From Lewinellaceae bacterium (GTDB taxonomy: Bacteria; Bacteroidota; Bacteroidia; Chitinophagales; Saprospiraceae), in assembly GCA_020636155.1 (NCBI GenBank), contig JACJYM010000004.1, forward strand, positions 212,665-276,664: a stretch of DNA of 64,000 nucleotides, read 5' to 3'. Position numbers and translations under genes: made by a program. The notes beneath the pieces were generated by a model. The model saw only the letters and a list, made by a program, of their open reading frames with translations, ran no database searches and was not told where the DNA came from. The first letter of the stretch is position 1, and each line of letters begins with the position of its first letter. Positions 17,581 to 27,836 of the stretch are shown here, piece by piece.

Positions 17581-18741
17581 ATGAAATCATTAATGAAAAT
17601 CACCACTCTCGCATATCTTGTTCTTTCTGCGGTAATTTTCGTCTCTTGTGAACCAAAAGACGAATTGGCAAGCCTTAAAAAAGATTTGGCAAGTAAAAAA
17701 GAAAAGCTCAATGCTTTACAAGTCGAAATCGACGACTTAAATGGGAAAATAGCGGCTCTAGAGCCTGAGAAAAAAATTGATTCCATCATCGTTGCAGTCG
17801 AAGATATTAAACCTACAGAGTTTGTAAAATACGCAAAACTACAAGGAACGGTCATCTCCGACAACGTTTACAAAGCCAGTAGTGAAGTGGGTGGTCGCAT
17901 ACTTAAACTCCTCGTCAAAGAAGGGGATTACGTAAAAAGAGGACAACTTATCGCTTCCATTGATATGGATGCTTTAGAAAAGCAAAAGGAAGAAATCTCA
18001 ACTCAACTTTCCCTTGCTAATACTGTATTCGAAAGACAAAAAAATCTGTGGGATCAACAAATCGGTTCAGAATTGCAATACTTGCAAGCAAAAAACAACA
18101 AAGAAAGATTGGAAAAAAGCATAGAAACCCTCAATTCTCAATTGTCAAAAAGGAATATTTATGCTCCGTTTTCAGGATATGTTGACCAAGAATTGATAAA
18201 AGAAGGTGAGATGAGTGCCCCGGGAGCCCCTATTTTGGTCATTATAAACAATGACAAATTAAAAATAAAAGCCGATGTGCCAGAAAATTATCTTACCAAG
18301 GTAAAAGTCGGCGAACCAGTCATAGTTTCGCTACCTGCACTAAATGAAGAAATCCAGTCAAAAATATCTCTTTTAGGTAGAGTTATTGACCCATCGAATA
18401 GAACATTTTCAATGGAAGTAGATCTAGCCAATCCTAGAAACATCTACAAGCCTAACTTACTGGCAGAAGTAGAAGTTGTCGAGTACAAAAAAGATGATGC
18501 CATTGTCATTCCGATTGATTTTGTCATGGAAGCTGTCTCTGGAGATAAATACGTCTACACAGTCAACACTACCAAAGATGGTTCTCTTGCTCAAAAATCC
18601 ATCGTCACTCTTGGAGAAGGATATCAAGGGCAAATAGAAATATTGAGTGGACTGAAAAACGGTGACCGATTGATAACAGATGGAAGTCATCTCGTCGTGG
18701 ATGGAAGTCCTGTTGACATTCAAAAAGAATCAAAACAGTAG
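17581..18741 (+). CDS. RND efflux periplasmic adaptor (membrane fusion protein), lipoprotein
   Basis: 386 residues. The signal ends in FVSC, so Cys23 is probably lipidated. A coiled coil of about 35 residues (LASLKKDLASKKEKLNALQ and on) precedes the usual adaptor domains. The first half of the lipoyl domain (SSEVGGRILKLLVKEGDYVKRGQ) comes next, then the alpha-helical hairpin (about 130-190). The second lipoyl half (IYAPFSGYVDQELIKEGEM) and beta-barrel domains complete it. It links the TolC channel to the RND permease. The extra N-terminal coiled coil is unusual for the family and could add oligomer contacts. Co-transcribed with its neighbours. Confidence 0.93.
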   Translation: MKSLMKITTLAYLVLSAVIFVSCEPKDELASLKKDLASKKEKLNALQVEIDDLNGKIAALEPEKKIDSIIVAVEDIKPTEFVKYAKLQGTVISDNVYKASSEVGGRILKLLVKEGDYVKRGQLIASIDMDALEKQKEEISTQLSLANTVFERQKNLWDQQIGSELQYLQAKNNKERLEKSIETLNSQLSKRNIYAPFSGYVDQELIKEGEMSAPGAPILVIINNDKLKIKADVPENYLTKVKVGEPVIVSLPALNEEIQSKISLLGRVIDPSNRTFSMEVDLANPRNIYKPNLLAEVEVVEYKKDDAIVIPIDFVMEAVSGDKYVYTVNTTKDGSLAQKSIVTLGEGYQGQIEILSGLKNGDRLITDGSHLVVDGSPVDIQKESKQ

Positions 18742-18745
18742 AACC

Positions 18746-21700
18746 ATGGCAGAAATGAATCAAAACAAGCATCGGACATTCGGCCTGACCAATCTGGCGG
18801 TAGACAATGCGACTTCAGTCTTTCTCATTGCCTTGATGATTTTAGTATTCGGAATACAGAGTTATAATAATATTCCAAAAGAACAATTTCCTGAAGCTTC
18901 TTTGCCAACGGTCTATGTCAATACTCCGTATTTTGGCAATTCTGCTGAGGAAATAGAAAACCTCATTACCCGTCCGCTCGAAAATGAAATTGAAAACATT
19001 ACCGGAATCAAATATGTACGATCAACTTCTATCCAAGATTTTTCGGTAATCATTGCTGAGTTTGATGCCGATCTCGAGATGGAAAATGTACTTAGAAAAG
19101 TAAAAGATGCCGTAGATAAAGCGAAAAGTGACTTACCTAATGACCTCGACCAAGATCCTACTATCCTTGAAATTAACTTTAGTGAAATTCCCATCGTAAC
19201 GGTCAATGTCTCCGGTAATTATTCGAATGACGAACTGCGACAATATGCCGAAAAACTAGAGGACAAGATCGAAAGCATCAAAGAAATCTCAAAGGTCAAT
19301 CTCAAAGGAAGCCTCGAGAGAGAAATTCGAATAGATGTCGATATTAATAAGATGCAAGCATTGAGGGTTTCTTTTGGAGATATTGCAAATGCCATTGGAT
19401 CAGAAAACCTGACCATGTCTGGTGGAGAATTGGTAAATAATGGATTTCGCCGTTCCTTAAGAATCATCGGACAGTATGAAAACACAGAAGAAATAGAAAA
19501 CACCATCGTCAAAAGTGAAAATCAGCGTCCTATTTTTATCAAAGATATTGCCACGGTCACCTATGGTTACAAAGATAGAACGAGTTATGCCAGATCTGAC
19601 GGCTATCCCGTCATTTCATTGGATGTCATCAAGAGAAGAGGTGAAAATCTACTTTCCGCCTCAGATCACTTAAAGGAACAACTAGATAAAATTACCCCAC
19701 AATTACCCTCTGATCTGAAGATCAGCTTGTTCAATGATCAATCGATACACACTCGAAATGAGGTTAATAACTTAGAAAATAGCATTATCTCAGGAGTCAT
19801 TCTTGTCGTTTTAGTTTTACTCTTTTTTCTGGGGCTGAGGAACGCATCCTTTGTCGGTATAGCGATTCCACTCTCAATGCTTATGGGAATAATGTTTCTG
19901 GCGCTGACCGGAGCGACAATGAATATTGTGGTTCTATTTTCTTTAATCTTAGCGTTGGGTCTGCTGGTTGATAATGGCATTGTGGTCGTCGAAAATATAT
20001 ATCGATACAAACAAGAAGGCTATGATAATAAATCCGCTTCAAAATACGGTGCTGGTGAAGTAGCGATGCCCATCATCGCCTCCACAGCCACGACTCTAGC
20101 TGCATTCATTCCATTAGCATTCTGGCCAGGTATCATGGGCGAGTTTATGAAGTATATGCCCCTGACTCTTATCATCGTTTTGTCATCTTCGCTATTCGTG
20201 GCATTGGTTATCAATCCAGTATTTACAGCTCGATTTATGAAAATTGATGATCATTCACAAATAGCCTCTGAACGAAAAAGAAAAGTTAAAAATATCTGGA
20301 TTGGCGTTGCCATCATGCTGATTATCGGGTTACTTGGACAGTTTTCAGGAGCCCTGTGGTTGCGAAACCTTATGGGAATCTCGATATTAATAAGCCTTCT
20401 TAACTTCTACATTTTAGAGCCTGGCACCTATCATTTTCAAAACCGCTTTCTTCCAAAGCTCGAAACCGCTTATTACCATTTTATTGCCTTCGCTCTACGT
20501 GGAAAAAATCCAATGAGTGTATTTATCGGTACCTTTATTCTTTTGTTCGTTGCTGTAGGTTTATTGTTCGTAAGGAAACCTAAAGTTGAGTTTTTTCCTG
20601 GTTCCGACCCGCTTTATATCAATACTTTTGTTGAGCTTCCACTAGGAAAAGACATCTCTGCAACCAACCTTGTGGTTAAAAACATCGAGAAAGAAATCAA
20701 AGAAGCCTTAAGTGGAAAAGAACAAATAGTCGAGGCCGTGCTTACGCAAATAGGGGAAGACACTTCTGACCCAAATACACCGCCTGAACCCGGCGTTACA
20801 CCAAATAAAGCGAGGATTACCGTCTCTTTCGTGCCTGCAGAAGACCGTGGGGATATCAGTACCAAAGATGTGCTAAATGAAATCAGAGATCGAGTCAAAT
20901 CTTATGCCGGAGTAGAAATCGTCGTTGACCAAAATGCCAATGGACCACCTACCGGAAAACCGATAAACATCGAAATTACAGGAGAAAATATTGATTCCCT
21001 CATTAGCATTTCCGAAAAAATGAAAAACTTCATTGATTCAAAAGATATAAAGGGAATCGAAGATTTAAAATCTGATGTAAAGCTTAATAAAGCAGAATTA
21101 CTTGTCAATGTAAATCGAGAAGCTGCTAGGAAATATGAGCTCTCCACCTATTCCATTGCAGATGCCATCCGTACTTCTGTGTATGGAAAAGAAGTGTCAA
21201 AGTATAAGGAAGGAGAAGACGAATACCCTATCATGGTGAGGTTAGACGAAGATCAGCGCAACGATATCACAAAGGTGCTCAATCAAAAAATCACTTTTAG
21301 AAATCCTGCAAATGGTCGGATAGTTCAAGTACCTATATCTGCAGTGGCAGACATCAGTTACGGAACTACTTATAACTCAATTAAGAGAAAAGATGGGGAA
21401 AGGCAGGTCACTATTTACTCCAACCTTCTGGATGGTTATAATTCTAATCAAGTGGTCAGTGAAATTAAACAAGAATTGACCAATTTTTCCGTTCCTGATG
21501 GATATAGTTTTGAATTTACAGGAGAGCAACAGCAACAAGCCGAAGATATGGCCTTTTTAATGAGTGCATTTATGGCTGCCATATTTTTCATTTTTATCAT
21601 ATTGGTCGCACAATTTAACAGCATCTCGGCACCCTTTATCATATTACTTTCGGTTTTGTTCAGCCTTATTGGAGTCTTCTTGGGTTACACCGTATCTGGA

Positions 21701-22162
21701 GCGACCATTTCTGTGATATTTTCAGGAGTAGGTATTATTTCCTTGGCGGGTGTAGTGGTCAATAATGCCATCGTGCTGATTGACTACATCATATTACTTT
21801 CTAAAGAAAAATGCGAAGAACTGGGTGTCGCAGAAATCAAAGATATTCCTTACGAAGACTTGAAAAAAATAATTATACAAGCAGGAGCAACAAGGTTGAG
21901 ACCCGTATTATTAACGGCTATTACCACCGTTTTGGGTTTGGTGCCGTTGGCGATAGGTTTTAATTTTAATTTTTTCACCTTGATTACTGACTTATCCCCT
22001 CACATCTTCATAGGTGGTGATAATACTGCCGTCTGGGGCCCGATGGCTTGGACGGTGATATATGGATTGACTTTTGCCACGTTTCTTACACTGGTTGTGG
22101 TTCCCGTCATGTATTGGTTGATGGTCAAGGGTAGGCGAAGGCTCCGGAAGGTTTTTGCTTAA
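18746..22162 (+). CDS. RND-family efflux permease (AcrB/HAE1 type)
   Basis: Proton-driven inner-membrane exporter, 1138 residues. It has 12 membrane helices, with TM1 at about 25-45 and large periplasmic loops after TM1 and TM7. LILALGLLVDNGIVVVENIYRY in the helix 4 region carries the Asp used in proton relay. A matching VVVNNAIVLIDYI lies in the second half. The frame is open from 18680 inside the adaptor gene, but the ATG at 18746, four bases after the adaptor stop, gives the expected N-terminus. It is the last gene of tetR-tolC-adaptor-RND, closed by a strong terminator. Substrate not predictable; drugs, bile-like compounds or lipids are possible. Confidence 0.93.
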   Translation: MAEMNQNKHRTFGLTNLAVDNATSVFLIALMILVFGIQSYNNIPKEQFPEASLPTVYVNTPYFGNSAEEIENLITRPLENEIENITGIKYVRSTSIQDFSVIIAEFDADLEMENVLRKVKDAVDKAKSDLPNDLDQDPTILEINFSEIPIVTVNVSGNYSNDELRQYAEKLEDKIESIKEISKVNLKGSLEREIRIDVDINKMQALRVSFGDIANAIGSENLTMSGGELVNNGFRRSLRIIGQYENTEEIENTIVKSENQRPIFIKDIATVTYGYKDRTSYARSDGYPVISLDVIKRRGENLLSASDHLKEQLDKITPQLPSDLKISLFNDQSIHTRNEVNNLENSIISGVILVVLVLLFFLGLRNASFVGIAIPLSMLMGIMFLALTGATMNIVVLFSLILALGLLVDNGIVVVENIYRYKQEGYDNKSASKYGAGEVAMPIIASTATTLAAFIPLAFWPGIMGEFMKYMPLTLIIVLSSSLFVALVINPVFTARFMKIDDHSQIASERKRKVKNIWIGVAIMLIIGLLGQFSGALWLRNLMGISILISLLNFYILEPGTYHFQNRFLPKLETAYYHFIAFALRGKNPMSVFIGTFILLFVAVGLLFVRKPKVEFFPGSDPLYINTFVELPLGKDISATNLVVKNIEKEIKEALSGKEQIVEAVLTQIGEDTSDPNTPPEPGVTPNKARITVSFVPAEDRGDISTKDVLNEIRDRVKSYAGVEIVVDQNANGPPTGKPINIEITGENIDSLISISEKMKNFIDSKDIKGIEDLKSDVKLNKAELLVNVNREAARKYELSTYSIADAIRTSVYGKEVSKYKEGEDEYPIMVRLDEDQRNDITKVLNQKITFRNPANGRIVQVPISAVADISYGTTYNSIKRKDGERQVTIYSNLLDGYNSNQVVSEIKQELTNFSVPDGYSFEFTGEQQQQAEDMAFLMSAFMAAIFFIFIILVAQFNSISAPFIILLSVLFSLIGVFLGYTVSGATISVIFSGVGIISLAGVVVNNAIVLIDYIILLSKEKCEELGVAEIKDIPYEDLKKIIIQAGATRLRPVLLTAITTVLGLVPLAIGFNFNFFTLITDLSPHIFIGGDNTAVWGPMAWTVIYGLTFATFLTLVVVPVMYWLMVKGRRRLRKVFA

Positions 22163-22169
22163 AAAAAAG

Positions 22170-22204
22170 ATAATCCTGAGCTAAATTTAATGGCTCAGGA
22201 TTAT
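22170..22204. terminator. Bidirectional terminator between RND and T9SS genes
   Basis: ATAATCCTGAGC (22170-22181) pairs perfectly with GCTCAGGATTAT (22193-22204). It is flanked by an A8 run on the left and a T7 run on the right, so it works in both directions. The stop of the minus-strand T9SS gene (22187-22189) lies in its loop. Confidence 0.9.
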
Positions 22205-24478
22205 TTTTTTCATCGAATTTCCCACCCGCATAAAATACAATCCTCGTCTTAACGTTCCTAGATTTATAGATGTGGTTTGGGTTTTTTTCTCGCCTTTCCA
22301 TACAACATTGCCTAGCATATCGTACACTTCCACTTCTCCTCTATACTCCGTGTCAAGGGTAAAAAGTCCGGTGCTAGGATTGGGGTAAATGTTGAGAGGA
22401 TAATCTGAAACCTCCACAGTTTTACTTCCAAAATCAACAATTAATTCAGATAACACCAATTGAATGTCACTAATCGGGATATCAAAAAGAGTTCCTTCCA
22501 AATCAATTCCTTTGGCTCTTGTAAAATTAATATCGATAGTGTCCCTACCATCTGTATTGACAGTCGTAATAGAATCCTTTAATATCAATAAAAAAGAAAA
22601 TAGTTGAGTCGAGGTGTCTATGTCTATTAGTTTTGTATTAGAAAGTGAAATCTGTACTGCTTTCTCGTCGACATGATCAAAATGATTAACATTATTCAAC
22701 TGAAACATTGGGAATATATATTTAAAATAATCAGGATGTTCTACCTCAAAATTTATGCAAACCCCGTGTAAAGGTCGGTATACCTGACCTTCATCGTTTC
22801 CATATTTTACCTTCACTTTATAAATTTTTTTATTTATTGACTCTTGGATGCTATAAATACCGTTCTCTCCATCAATTGTTGATTCCGGCAAGGGATTATA
22901 CTTACTGTTAGTTTTATACATATTGTTCCAAATCGTCCTTTCAAAATCCACTCTTGATATATAGCCGTCGCCATTACAATCAAGATATTTCCCGTTCAGT
23001 TGATTAAAGTCAAATTGCCAATTTTCGGAATCCTGACCAACCCAAAATTCTGAACCATAAGGCCTATATGTTTCTTTGATTTTTGGAAAAAGCGTAACCA
23101 ATCCACCTACAATAAAGTCTATTCCCTCCACGATTCCATCATCGTTAACGTCTCCTGGCCATACACAATCATCAATGCAATAAGTAACATCATCACAGTT
23201 TAAGCTTCCATCCATAATTGAAGCATAAGTGTTTTCTACATAGTTGACATCCTCTCTGAAGGTGTTGAAAACATTTAGATTGCGCTGAAGAGTATCATAA
23301 ATGACATAATCGGCAAAGTCAATATTGACTCTTTTTCTTCCTTCAATCGGAGGAATACTATAGGAAGCCATGGGAAACGTATATGGATTAGAGGGAGTAT
23401 CGTTTTGCATTGAATTGCCATTAGGAAGATTGGGAAGATCATAATAGTCATAGTTATTGCTCCAGATGGAAGCAAGTAACGTTCTTAAACCAGAATTGGA
23501 ATTCAGAGATTTAAACCCAATCATTTTTGAATTTAGGCACACATTTGCATAGTATATTCCTGCATCTAAATCTTGCTGAGTTGGTACCCTTGGACACTTT
23601 GGTGGATCCATTCCATCTTTATTGTAGTAGTAATAAGTATCGCTTATGGTATCACACCCTGAATATTCTGAGTTTCCTAGAACGCAACCAACTTCATTCA
23701 TCGTATAAAATCCAAGTCTTGCATCCTGAATCGTTTCGTCTGCATTTAGATTTTCAATACCTATTCTATAAAACATGACTGGTCGTTCATTGTCAAGACA
23801 TTCCTCAAAAAAGTGTATAAATGAAATTTCTACAGGTGTCAATATCCCCATTGTAGACAAAACATTTTGATGAAAAACGGTATAGGTAAACACACTTGGT
23901 AAATAATCCTCTCTTTCTATTAATGCGATGGGATAATCCCCATTAAGTGGGTCATACTTTCCATCTAAATCATGGTCATAAAATGGTGCTAAATCAAATG
24001 AAATGTCAAATCCATAATCGGTATTTATGTATGGGTTTCCCCTTGCTGGCCAATACAATATATCCTCAGGAATATCTTCAACCTTTATTATACCTTCCGT
24101 AAATAGATGTTTTAAATTGACTATTTCTGAATTATGAATTATCCATATTTTATTAAAAAAATAACAAGAAGAATCCAATGGTTCAAAATTTTGTCTGTTT
24201 AGTGGACCAGGCAAATAATTGTAATCTGAACCAAGATTCCCAGTATATAAAGTATCTGTTAATGACTTACTGGCAATAGTAATCCATTGATAGACAGAAT
24301 AACTTGTCACGACTTCTCCATCTAAATAGTACAATGATCCTTGTTCATCAACTTCTCCTTGTGTATAGATTGTCTTTGACGTGATATGATTTGAAATCTT
24401 GTAATCTTTGATTTCACATTGTGCTGTAATATCAAGTACCATTAAAGAAATCAGTGAGATGATAAATAACTTTTTCAT
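22187..24478 (-). CDS. T9SS cargo protein with dockerin-like EF-hand loops (paralog A)
   Basis: 763 residues. A signal peptide (about 1-19, DITAQ) and a C-terminal T9SS type A sorting domain are clear: IYPNPSTGLFTLD, GEVEVYDMLGNVVWKGE, LRRGLYFMRVG. It is therefore exported through the type IX system and probably anchored to the surface. The body has several Asp-rich EF-hand-like loops: DHDLDGKYDPLNGDYP, GDVNDDGIVEGIDFI and DCNGDGYISRVDFE, the last two resembling a dockerin pair about 50 residues apart. Many Cys residues suggest disulfides. A paralog lies 15 bases upstream. The function of the rest is unknown; structural or adhesive roles are possible. Confidence 0.85.
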   Translation of the reverse strand: MKKLFIISLISLMVLDITAQCEIKDYKISNHITSKTIYTQGEVDEQGSLYYLDGEVVTSYSVYQWITIASKSLTDTLYTGNLGSDYNYLPGPLNRQNFEPLDSSCYFFNKIWIIHNSEIVNLKHLFTEGIIKVEDIPEDILYWPARGNPYINTDYGFDISFDLAPFYDHDLDGKYDPLNGDYPIALIEREDYLPSVFTYTVFHQNVLSTMGILTPVEISFIHFFEECLDNERPVMFYRIGIENLNADETIQDARLGFYTMNEVGCVLGNSEYSGCDTISDTYYYYNKDGMDPPKCPRVPTQQDLDAGIYYANVCLNSKMIGFKSLNSNSGLRTLLASIWSNNYDYYDLPNLPNGNSMQNDTPSNPYTFPMASYSIPPIEGRKRVNIDFADYVIYDTLQRNLNVFNTFREDVNYVENTYASIMDGSLNCDDVTYCIDDCVWPGDVNDDGIVEGIDFIVGGLVTLFPKIKETYRPYGSEFWVGQDSENWQFDFNQLNGKYLDCNGDGYISRVDFERTIWNNMYKTNSKYNPLPESTIDGENGIYSIQESINKKIYKVKVKYGNDEGQVYRPLHGVCINFEVEHPDYFKYIFPMFQLNNVNHFDHVDEKAVQISLSNTKLIDIDTSTQLFSFLLILKDSITTVNTDGRDTIDINFTRAKGIDLEGTLFDIPISDIQLVLSELIVDFGSKTVEVSDYPLNIYPNPSTGLFTLDTEYRGEVEVYDMLGNVVWKGEKKTQTTSINLGTLRRGLYFMRVGNSMKKIILSH

Positions 24479-24493
24479 ATAAAACCGCTTAGA

Positions 24494-26809
24494 TTAAATA
24501 ATTAATAATTTGATGAATTGAGATTTGAATCGAACAAAATAAATTCCTTTAGTAAAGTTGGAAAAGTCAAAATACATAGAGCTTTCGATTTTCTCGCCTT
24601 TCCATATGATATTACCTAGCATATCATACACTTCCACTTCTCCTCTATACTCGGAATCTAGCGTAAACAATCCGGTACTGGGGTTGGGGTAGATTTTAAA
24701 ATCGACTTTTTCGATATTCCCGCTATGAGAGGTGCTGTCTGAACCAAGGTCACTTAATATAATAGGGTCCATTATTACAGGTACACTAAATATATTTCCA
24801 TCCTTATCAATGGCTTTTGATCGTAAAATTTTAATTTTTACAGTATCCATTCCGTCGGGATTCTCTGTAGGCACATTCGTTTTTTTCGTAAAACTCATAT
24901 ATCCTAAGAACTCAGGTGTATTAATTTCATAATTGTCATAGGCTACCCAAGACAATTCTATTTCTTCATTTTGGCTATTTGGTATTTCTGCAATTTTGTA
25001 ATTAAAACCATTAATATTACTAGTCGCATTCCGATAGTCAAGATATTTGCTGGAAACTCGCATTTTTAGAGTAAGACCCGACAATTCTCGGAAAACTTCC
25101 GATTGGTCACCATCGTTTAATTTTAATATTACACTTGCACCACTAGGAGAAGATAATTGAGAAATATAGATGCCCTTAGGATTGTTTACTATCACTTGTG
25201 GAATAGGCTCCACAAAATCATGTTTTTTATGATAATTATTTAAAATTGACAAATCAAAATCCCTGTCAGTAATATATCCATTCCCATCACAGTCCAAATA
25301 ACGTCCATTGATGCTATCAAACTCACTTTCCCAATCCTGAGATTGATACCCTGACCAAAAATCTGAAGGATTCTCTCTCTCAAAACCCGAACCCAAGTCC
25401 TTATTCACTGCAACACCTTCAATAATAAAGTCAAGTCCATCAACAATACCATCATCATTGATGTCACCCGGCCATACACAATCTTCCTCGCAATAAGAAA
25501 TAGCCGGACAATTGCCATTCCCACTTATAATTTCTTCATACTTCTTTTGAATTTCATGCATAGTAGCTGTGTAGGTGTCAAAAACATCCAGTTTTCTGTG
25601 AATCGTATCATACACAATAACGGTAGCAAAATCTATATTTACTTTTTCTTCCTTTTCTAATTCTGGAATTATAAATGATGCAAATGGTTTTCGTGATGGA
25701 GGCACCATACTACTAAATTGCATTGAGTTGCTATTTGCAATATTGGGAAAATCCGTAAATTCATAAGTATCGCTCCAAAAGTTAAACATATTCATATTAC
25801 TCGGGCCTACGTCATTATCATTGTAATCATAAAAATGATATGACGAGATTTTTGAATTCAGGCATTTATGAGCAAAGTAAAACCCGACCGTGCTATCTCT
25901 GTTAGAATTCTCATTTAACAAACCGTCTTTAAAATATATGTAATAGCTATCAGACAGAGTGTCACATCCATTATAATTAATGCCGCTTTTAAAAATTGTA
26001 TTTTCATGCATGGCAATTCTTGTGGTTGGCAAAGTATGGGAGCGAGATATATTCTGAACTGAGATTCTATAAAAAATAAGCGGGTACTCGAATTCATCGT
26101 CATCTAAAAGGTAGGTCATTGTTGAAAACTCCACAGGTACATAGTCTTGTACATTTGAAACGTAAATCTCTCCACCGTAGACGGCAAAACTAAAAGCATT
26201 TACACAATTTTGGCTCAATTCGTCCATGACTATCGGGTAGTCGCCTTTCAATGGATTGTACTTAGAGTCGCCATCAAAATCATAAAATGGAGCCAAATCG
26301 AAATCTATGTCAATATTATACTCTTCCTCAATAAATGGATTTCCTCGAGCTGGCCAATAAAGAATATCTGATGGTATTTTCTCATAATTAAGGGTTCCGT
26401 TTTGCAAATTATATTGTAATTCTAATAGTTCGCTTTTATGAACTATCCATACTCGATTAAAGAAACCACAACTAGTATCCAACCTAGTTTCTGTCTCTCG
26501 TTTCCATGGTCCATCGAAAAAATTTTGATGCTGCTGCCAGTAAAAATTGTCCAGCGAGTTGGTTATCGCAGAATATGACATGCCAGATGAAAACCATATC
26601 CGTTGCTCAATTGAAAGTTCCATCAAGCTTTTACCTTGTTTTGAATACAAATGTCCAAAATAAGGCGAATAACCCCATCCAAATGTTTCTCCATTAGTAT
26701 AAGGATAGCAAGTCAGATAATTGTTGTTTAATGTTTTATAGTTTCTTTCACACTGCCCCGGTAGTATCGTGGACACCAAAAGCAAAAGAAGTGTAAATAG
26801 ATGCTTCAT
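24494..26809 (-). CDS. T9SS cargo protein with dockerin-like EF-hand loops (paralog B)
   Basis: 771 residues from ATG 26807-26809. The frame is open 63 bases further, but this start is followed at once by a signal peptide (MKHLFTLLLLLVSTILPGQ). It is a full-length paralog of the next gene: both share DILYWPARGNPFI, DFDLAPFYDFDGDSKYNPLKGDYP, CVWPGDINDDGIVDGLDFI, DCDGNGYITDRDFD and the sorting domain YPNPSTGLFTLDSEYRGEVE. The calcium-loop pair and sorting domain mean an exported, probably calcium-stabilised surface protein. The two genes are 15 bases apart and likely one transcript. Nucleotide identity is highest in the sorting-domain region, suggesting recent conversion or strong constraint there. 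Confidence 0.85.
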   Translation of the reverse strand: MKHLFTLLLLLVSTILPGQCERNYKTLNNNYLTCYPYTNGETFGWGYSPYFGHLYSKQGKSLMELSIEQRIWFSSGMSYSAITNSLDNFYWQQHQNFFDGPWKRETETRLDTSCGFFNRVWIVHKSELLELQYNLQNGTLNYEKIPSDILYWPARGNPFIEEEYNIDIDFDLAPFYDFDGDSKYNPLKGDYPIVMDELSQNCVNAFSFAVYGGEIYVSNVQDYVPVEFSTMTYLLDDDEFEYPLIFYRISVQNISRSHTLPTTRIAMHENTIFKSGINYNGCDTLSDSYYIYFKDGLLNENSNRDSTVGFYFAHKCLNSKISSYHFYDYNDNDVGPSNMNMFNFWSDTYEFTDFPNIANSNSMQFSSMVPPSRKPFASFIIPELEKEEKVNIDFATVIVYDTIHRKLDVFDTYTATMHEIQKKYEEIISGNGNCPAISYCEEDCVWPGDINDDGIVDGLDFIIEGVAVNKDLGSGFERENPSDFWSGYQSQDWESEFDSINGRYLDCDGNGYITDRDFDLSILNNYHKKHDFVEPIPQVIVNNPKGIYISQLSSPSGASVILKLNDGDQSEVFRELSGLTLKMRVSSKYLDYRNATSNINGFNYKIAEIPNSQNEEIELSWVAYDNYEINTPEFLGYMSFTKKTNVPTENPDGMDTVKIKILRSKAIDKDGNIFSVPVIMDPIILSDLGSDSTSHSGNIEKVDFKIYPNPSTGLFTLDSEYRGEVEVYDMLGNIIWKGEKIESSMYFDFSNFTKGIYFVRFKSQFIKLLII

Positions 26810-27069
26810 TTTTATAGAATATTTATTCTGAAATCTGTTTTTCGACCCCAAAATATTATATCCCAAATCCAATATGAAACAATAAGTCCTATTTATGTGC
26901 CAAATGTCTTACAGAACATATCTTCTGAGTTTTAGAAGTCTTCGATATTGAAATTGAAGTCGGACTTAAAGATTGGTTGTTCATTTGGGTTTTTCTGATT
27001 TAGAATTTCCAAAAATTACGCCGCAAGGAGTAGTATTAAAAATTTGATTTTAAAATGCAAATAATATTC

Positions 27070-27747
27070 TCAAGACTCCTCACTCGTCAAGACTATCCCA
27101 GATTCTATCTTTAGGTTTTCTTCAAAAATATTGTTTTTTAAGTCTCTAAAAAAATTGATGTTCGAATAGGTCTCTGCTCCGAGGCTAGATAAATGCTCAC
27201 TATATATCTGACAATCAACCACCTGACAGCCGAGCTTTTTGAGATAATTTACAAAACTAATAAATCCATATTTGGATGCATTGGGCTGATAAGAAAACAT
27301 GGATTCTCCAAAAAATATTTTGCCCAAACACACTCCATACAGACCTCCTACCAATTGATTATCATTCCATACCTCCACCGAATGTGCAAGTCCCTTTTTG
27401 TGTAATTTCATATAAGATTGCTTCACTTCTGAGGTAATCCAAGTGCCGGATTGCCCTTCACGTTTTATCGTTCGACAATGCGAGATGACATTTCCAAAGC
27501 TTTGATTAACCGTCACGGTGTACACTTTTCTGTTAATATAATTCCTCATGCTTTTGCTCGTCTTTATCTTTTCTGGAAAAAGTACAAACCTCTCCCGAGG
27601 TGACCACCACATGATGGGTTCATTGTCTCCATACCAAGGAAAGATGCCAAAGCTATACGCAAGCTTAAGTCTTTCTGTGGAAAGATCCCCTCCTATAGCT
27701 AGAAGACCATCCTCTCTTGCCAGTAACGGGTGCGGGAAGTACATCAT
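27070..27747 (-). CDS. aat: Leucyl/phenylalanyl-tRNA--protein transferase
   Basis: Attaches Leu or Phe to the N-terminal Lys or Arg of proteins, marking them for ClpAPS degradation (N-end rule). The protein has the family core EDGLLAIGGDLSTERL, YSFGIFPWY, PIMWWSPRERFVL, SVEVWNDNQLVGGLYGVCLGKIFFGESMFS and the ending CQIYSEHLSSLGAE. The frame is open 36 bases upstream, but there the first codon is a TTG inside a terminator stem. The ATG at 27745-27747 (225 residues; a second ATG follows at once) gives the usual N-terminus just before FPHPLLA. It lies beyond the terminator of the sigma-factor operon, so it needs its own promoter. Confidence 0.93.
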   Translation of the reverse strand: MMYFPHPLLAREDGLLAIGGDLSTERLKLAYSFGIFPWYGDNEPIMWWSPRERFVLFPEKIKTSKSMRNYINRKVYTVTVNQSFGNVISHCRTIKREGQSGTWITSEVKQSYMKLHKKGLAHSVEVWNDNQLVGGLYGVCLGKIFFGESMFSYQPNASKYGFISFVNYLKKLGCQVVDCQIYSEHLSSLGAETYSNINFFRDLKNNIFEENLKIESGIVLTSEES

Positions 27748-27780
27748 ATAATTTGTGTGAACTGTTATGCTTCTAAAACA

Positions 27781-27816
27781 CAAAAGCCCCCCAACATACT
27801 CGTTGAAGGGCTTTTG
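27781..27816 (-). terminator. Terminator of the sigma / MscS / DUF3078 operon
   Basis: CAAAAGCCC (27781-27789) pairs with GGGCTTTTG (27808-27816) around an 18-base loop, about 20 bases after the DUF3078 stop on the minus strand. It separates that operon from aat. Confidence 0.65.
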
Positions 27817-27836
27817 AGGTTTAGGTATATTAATCT

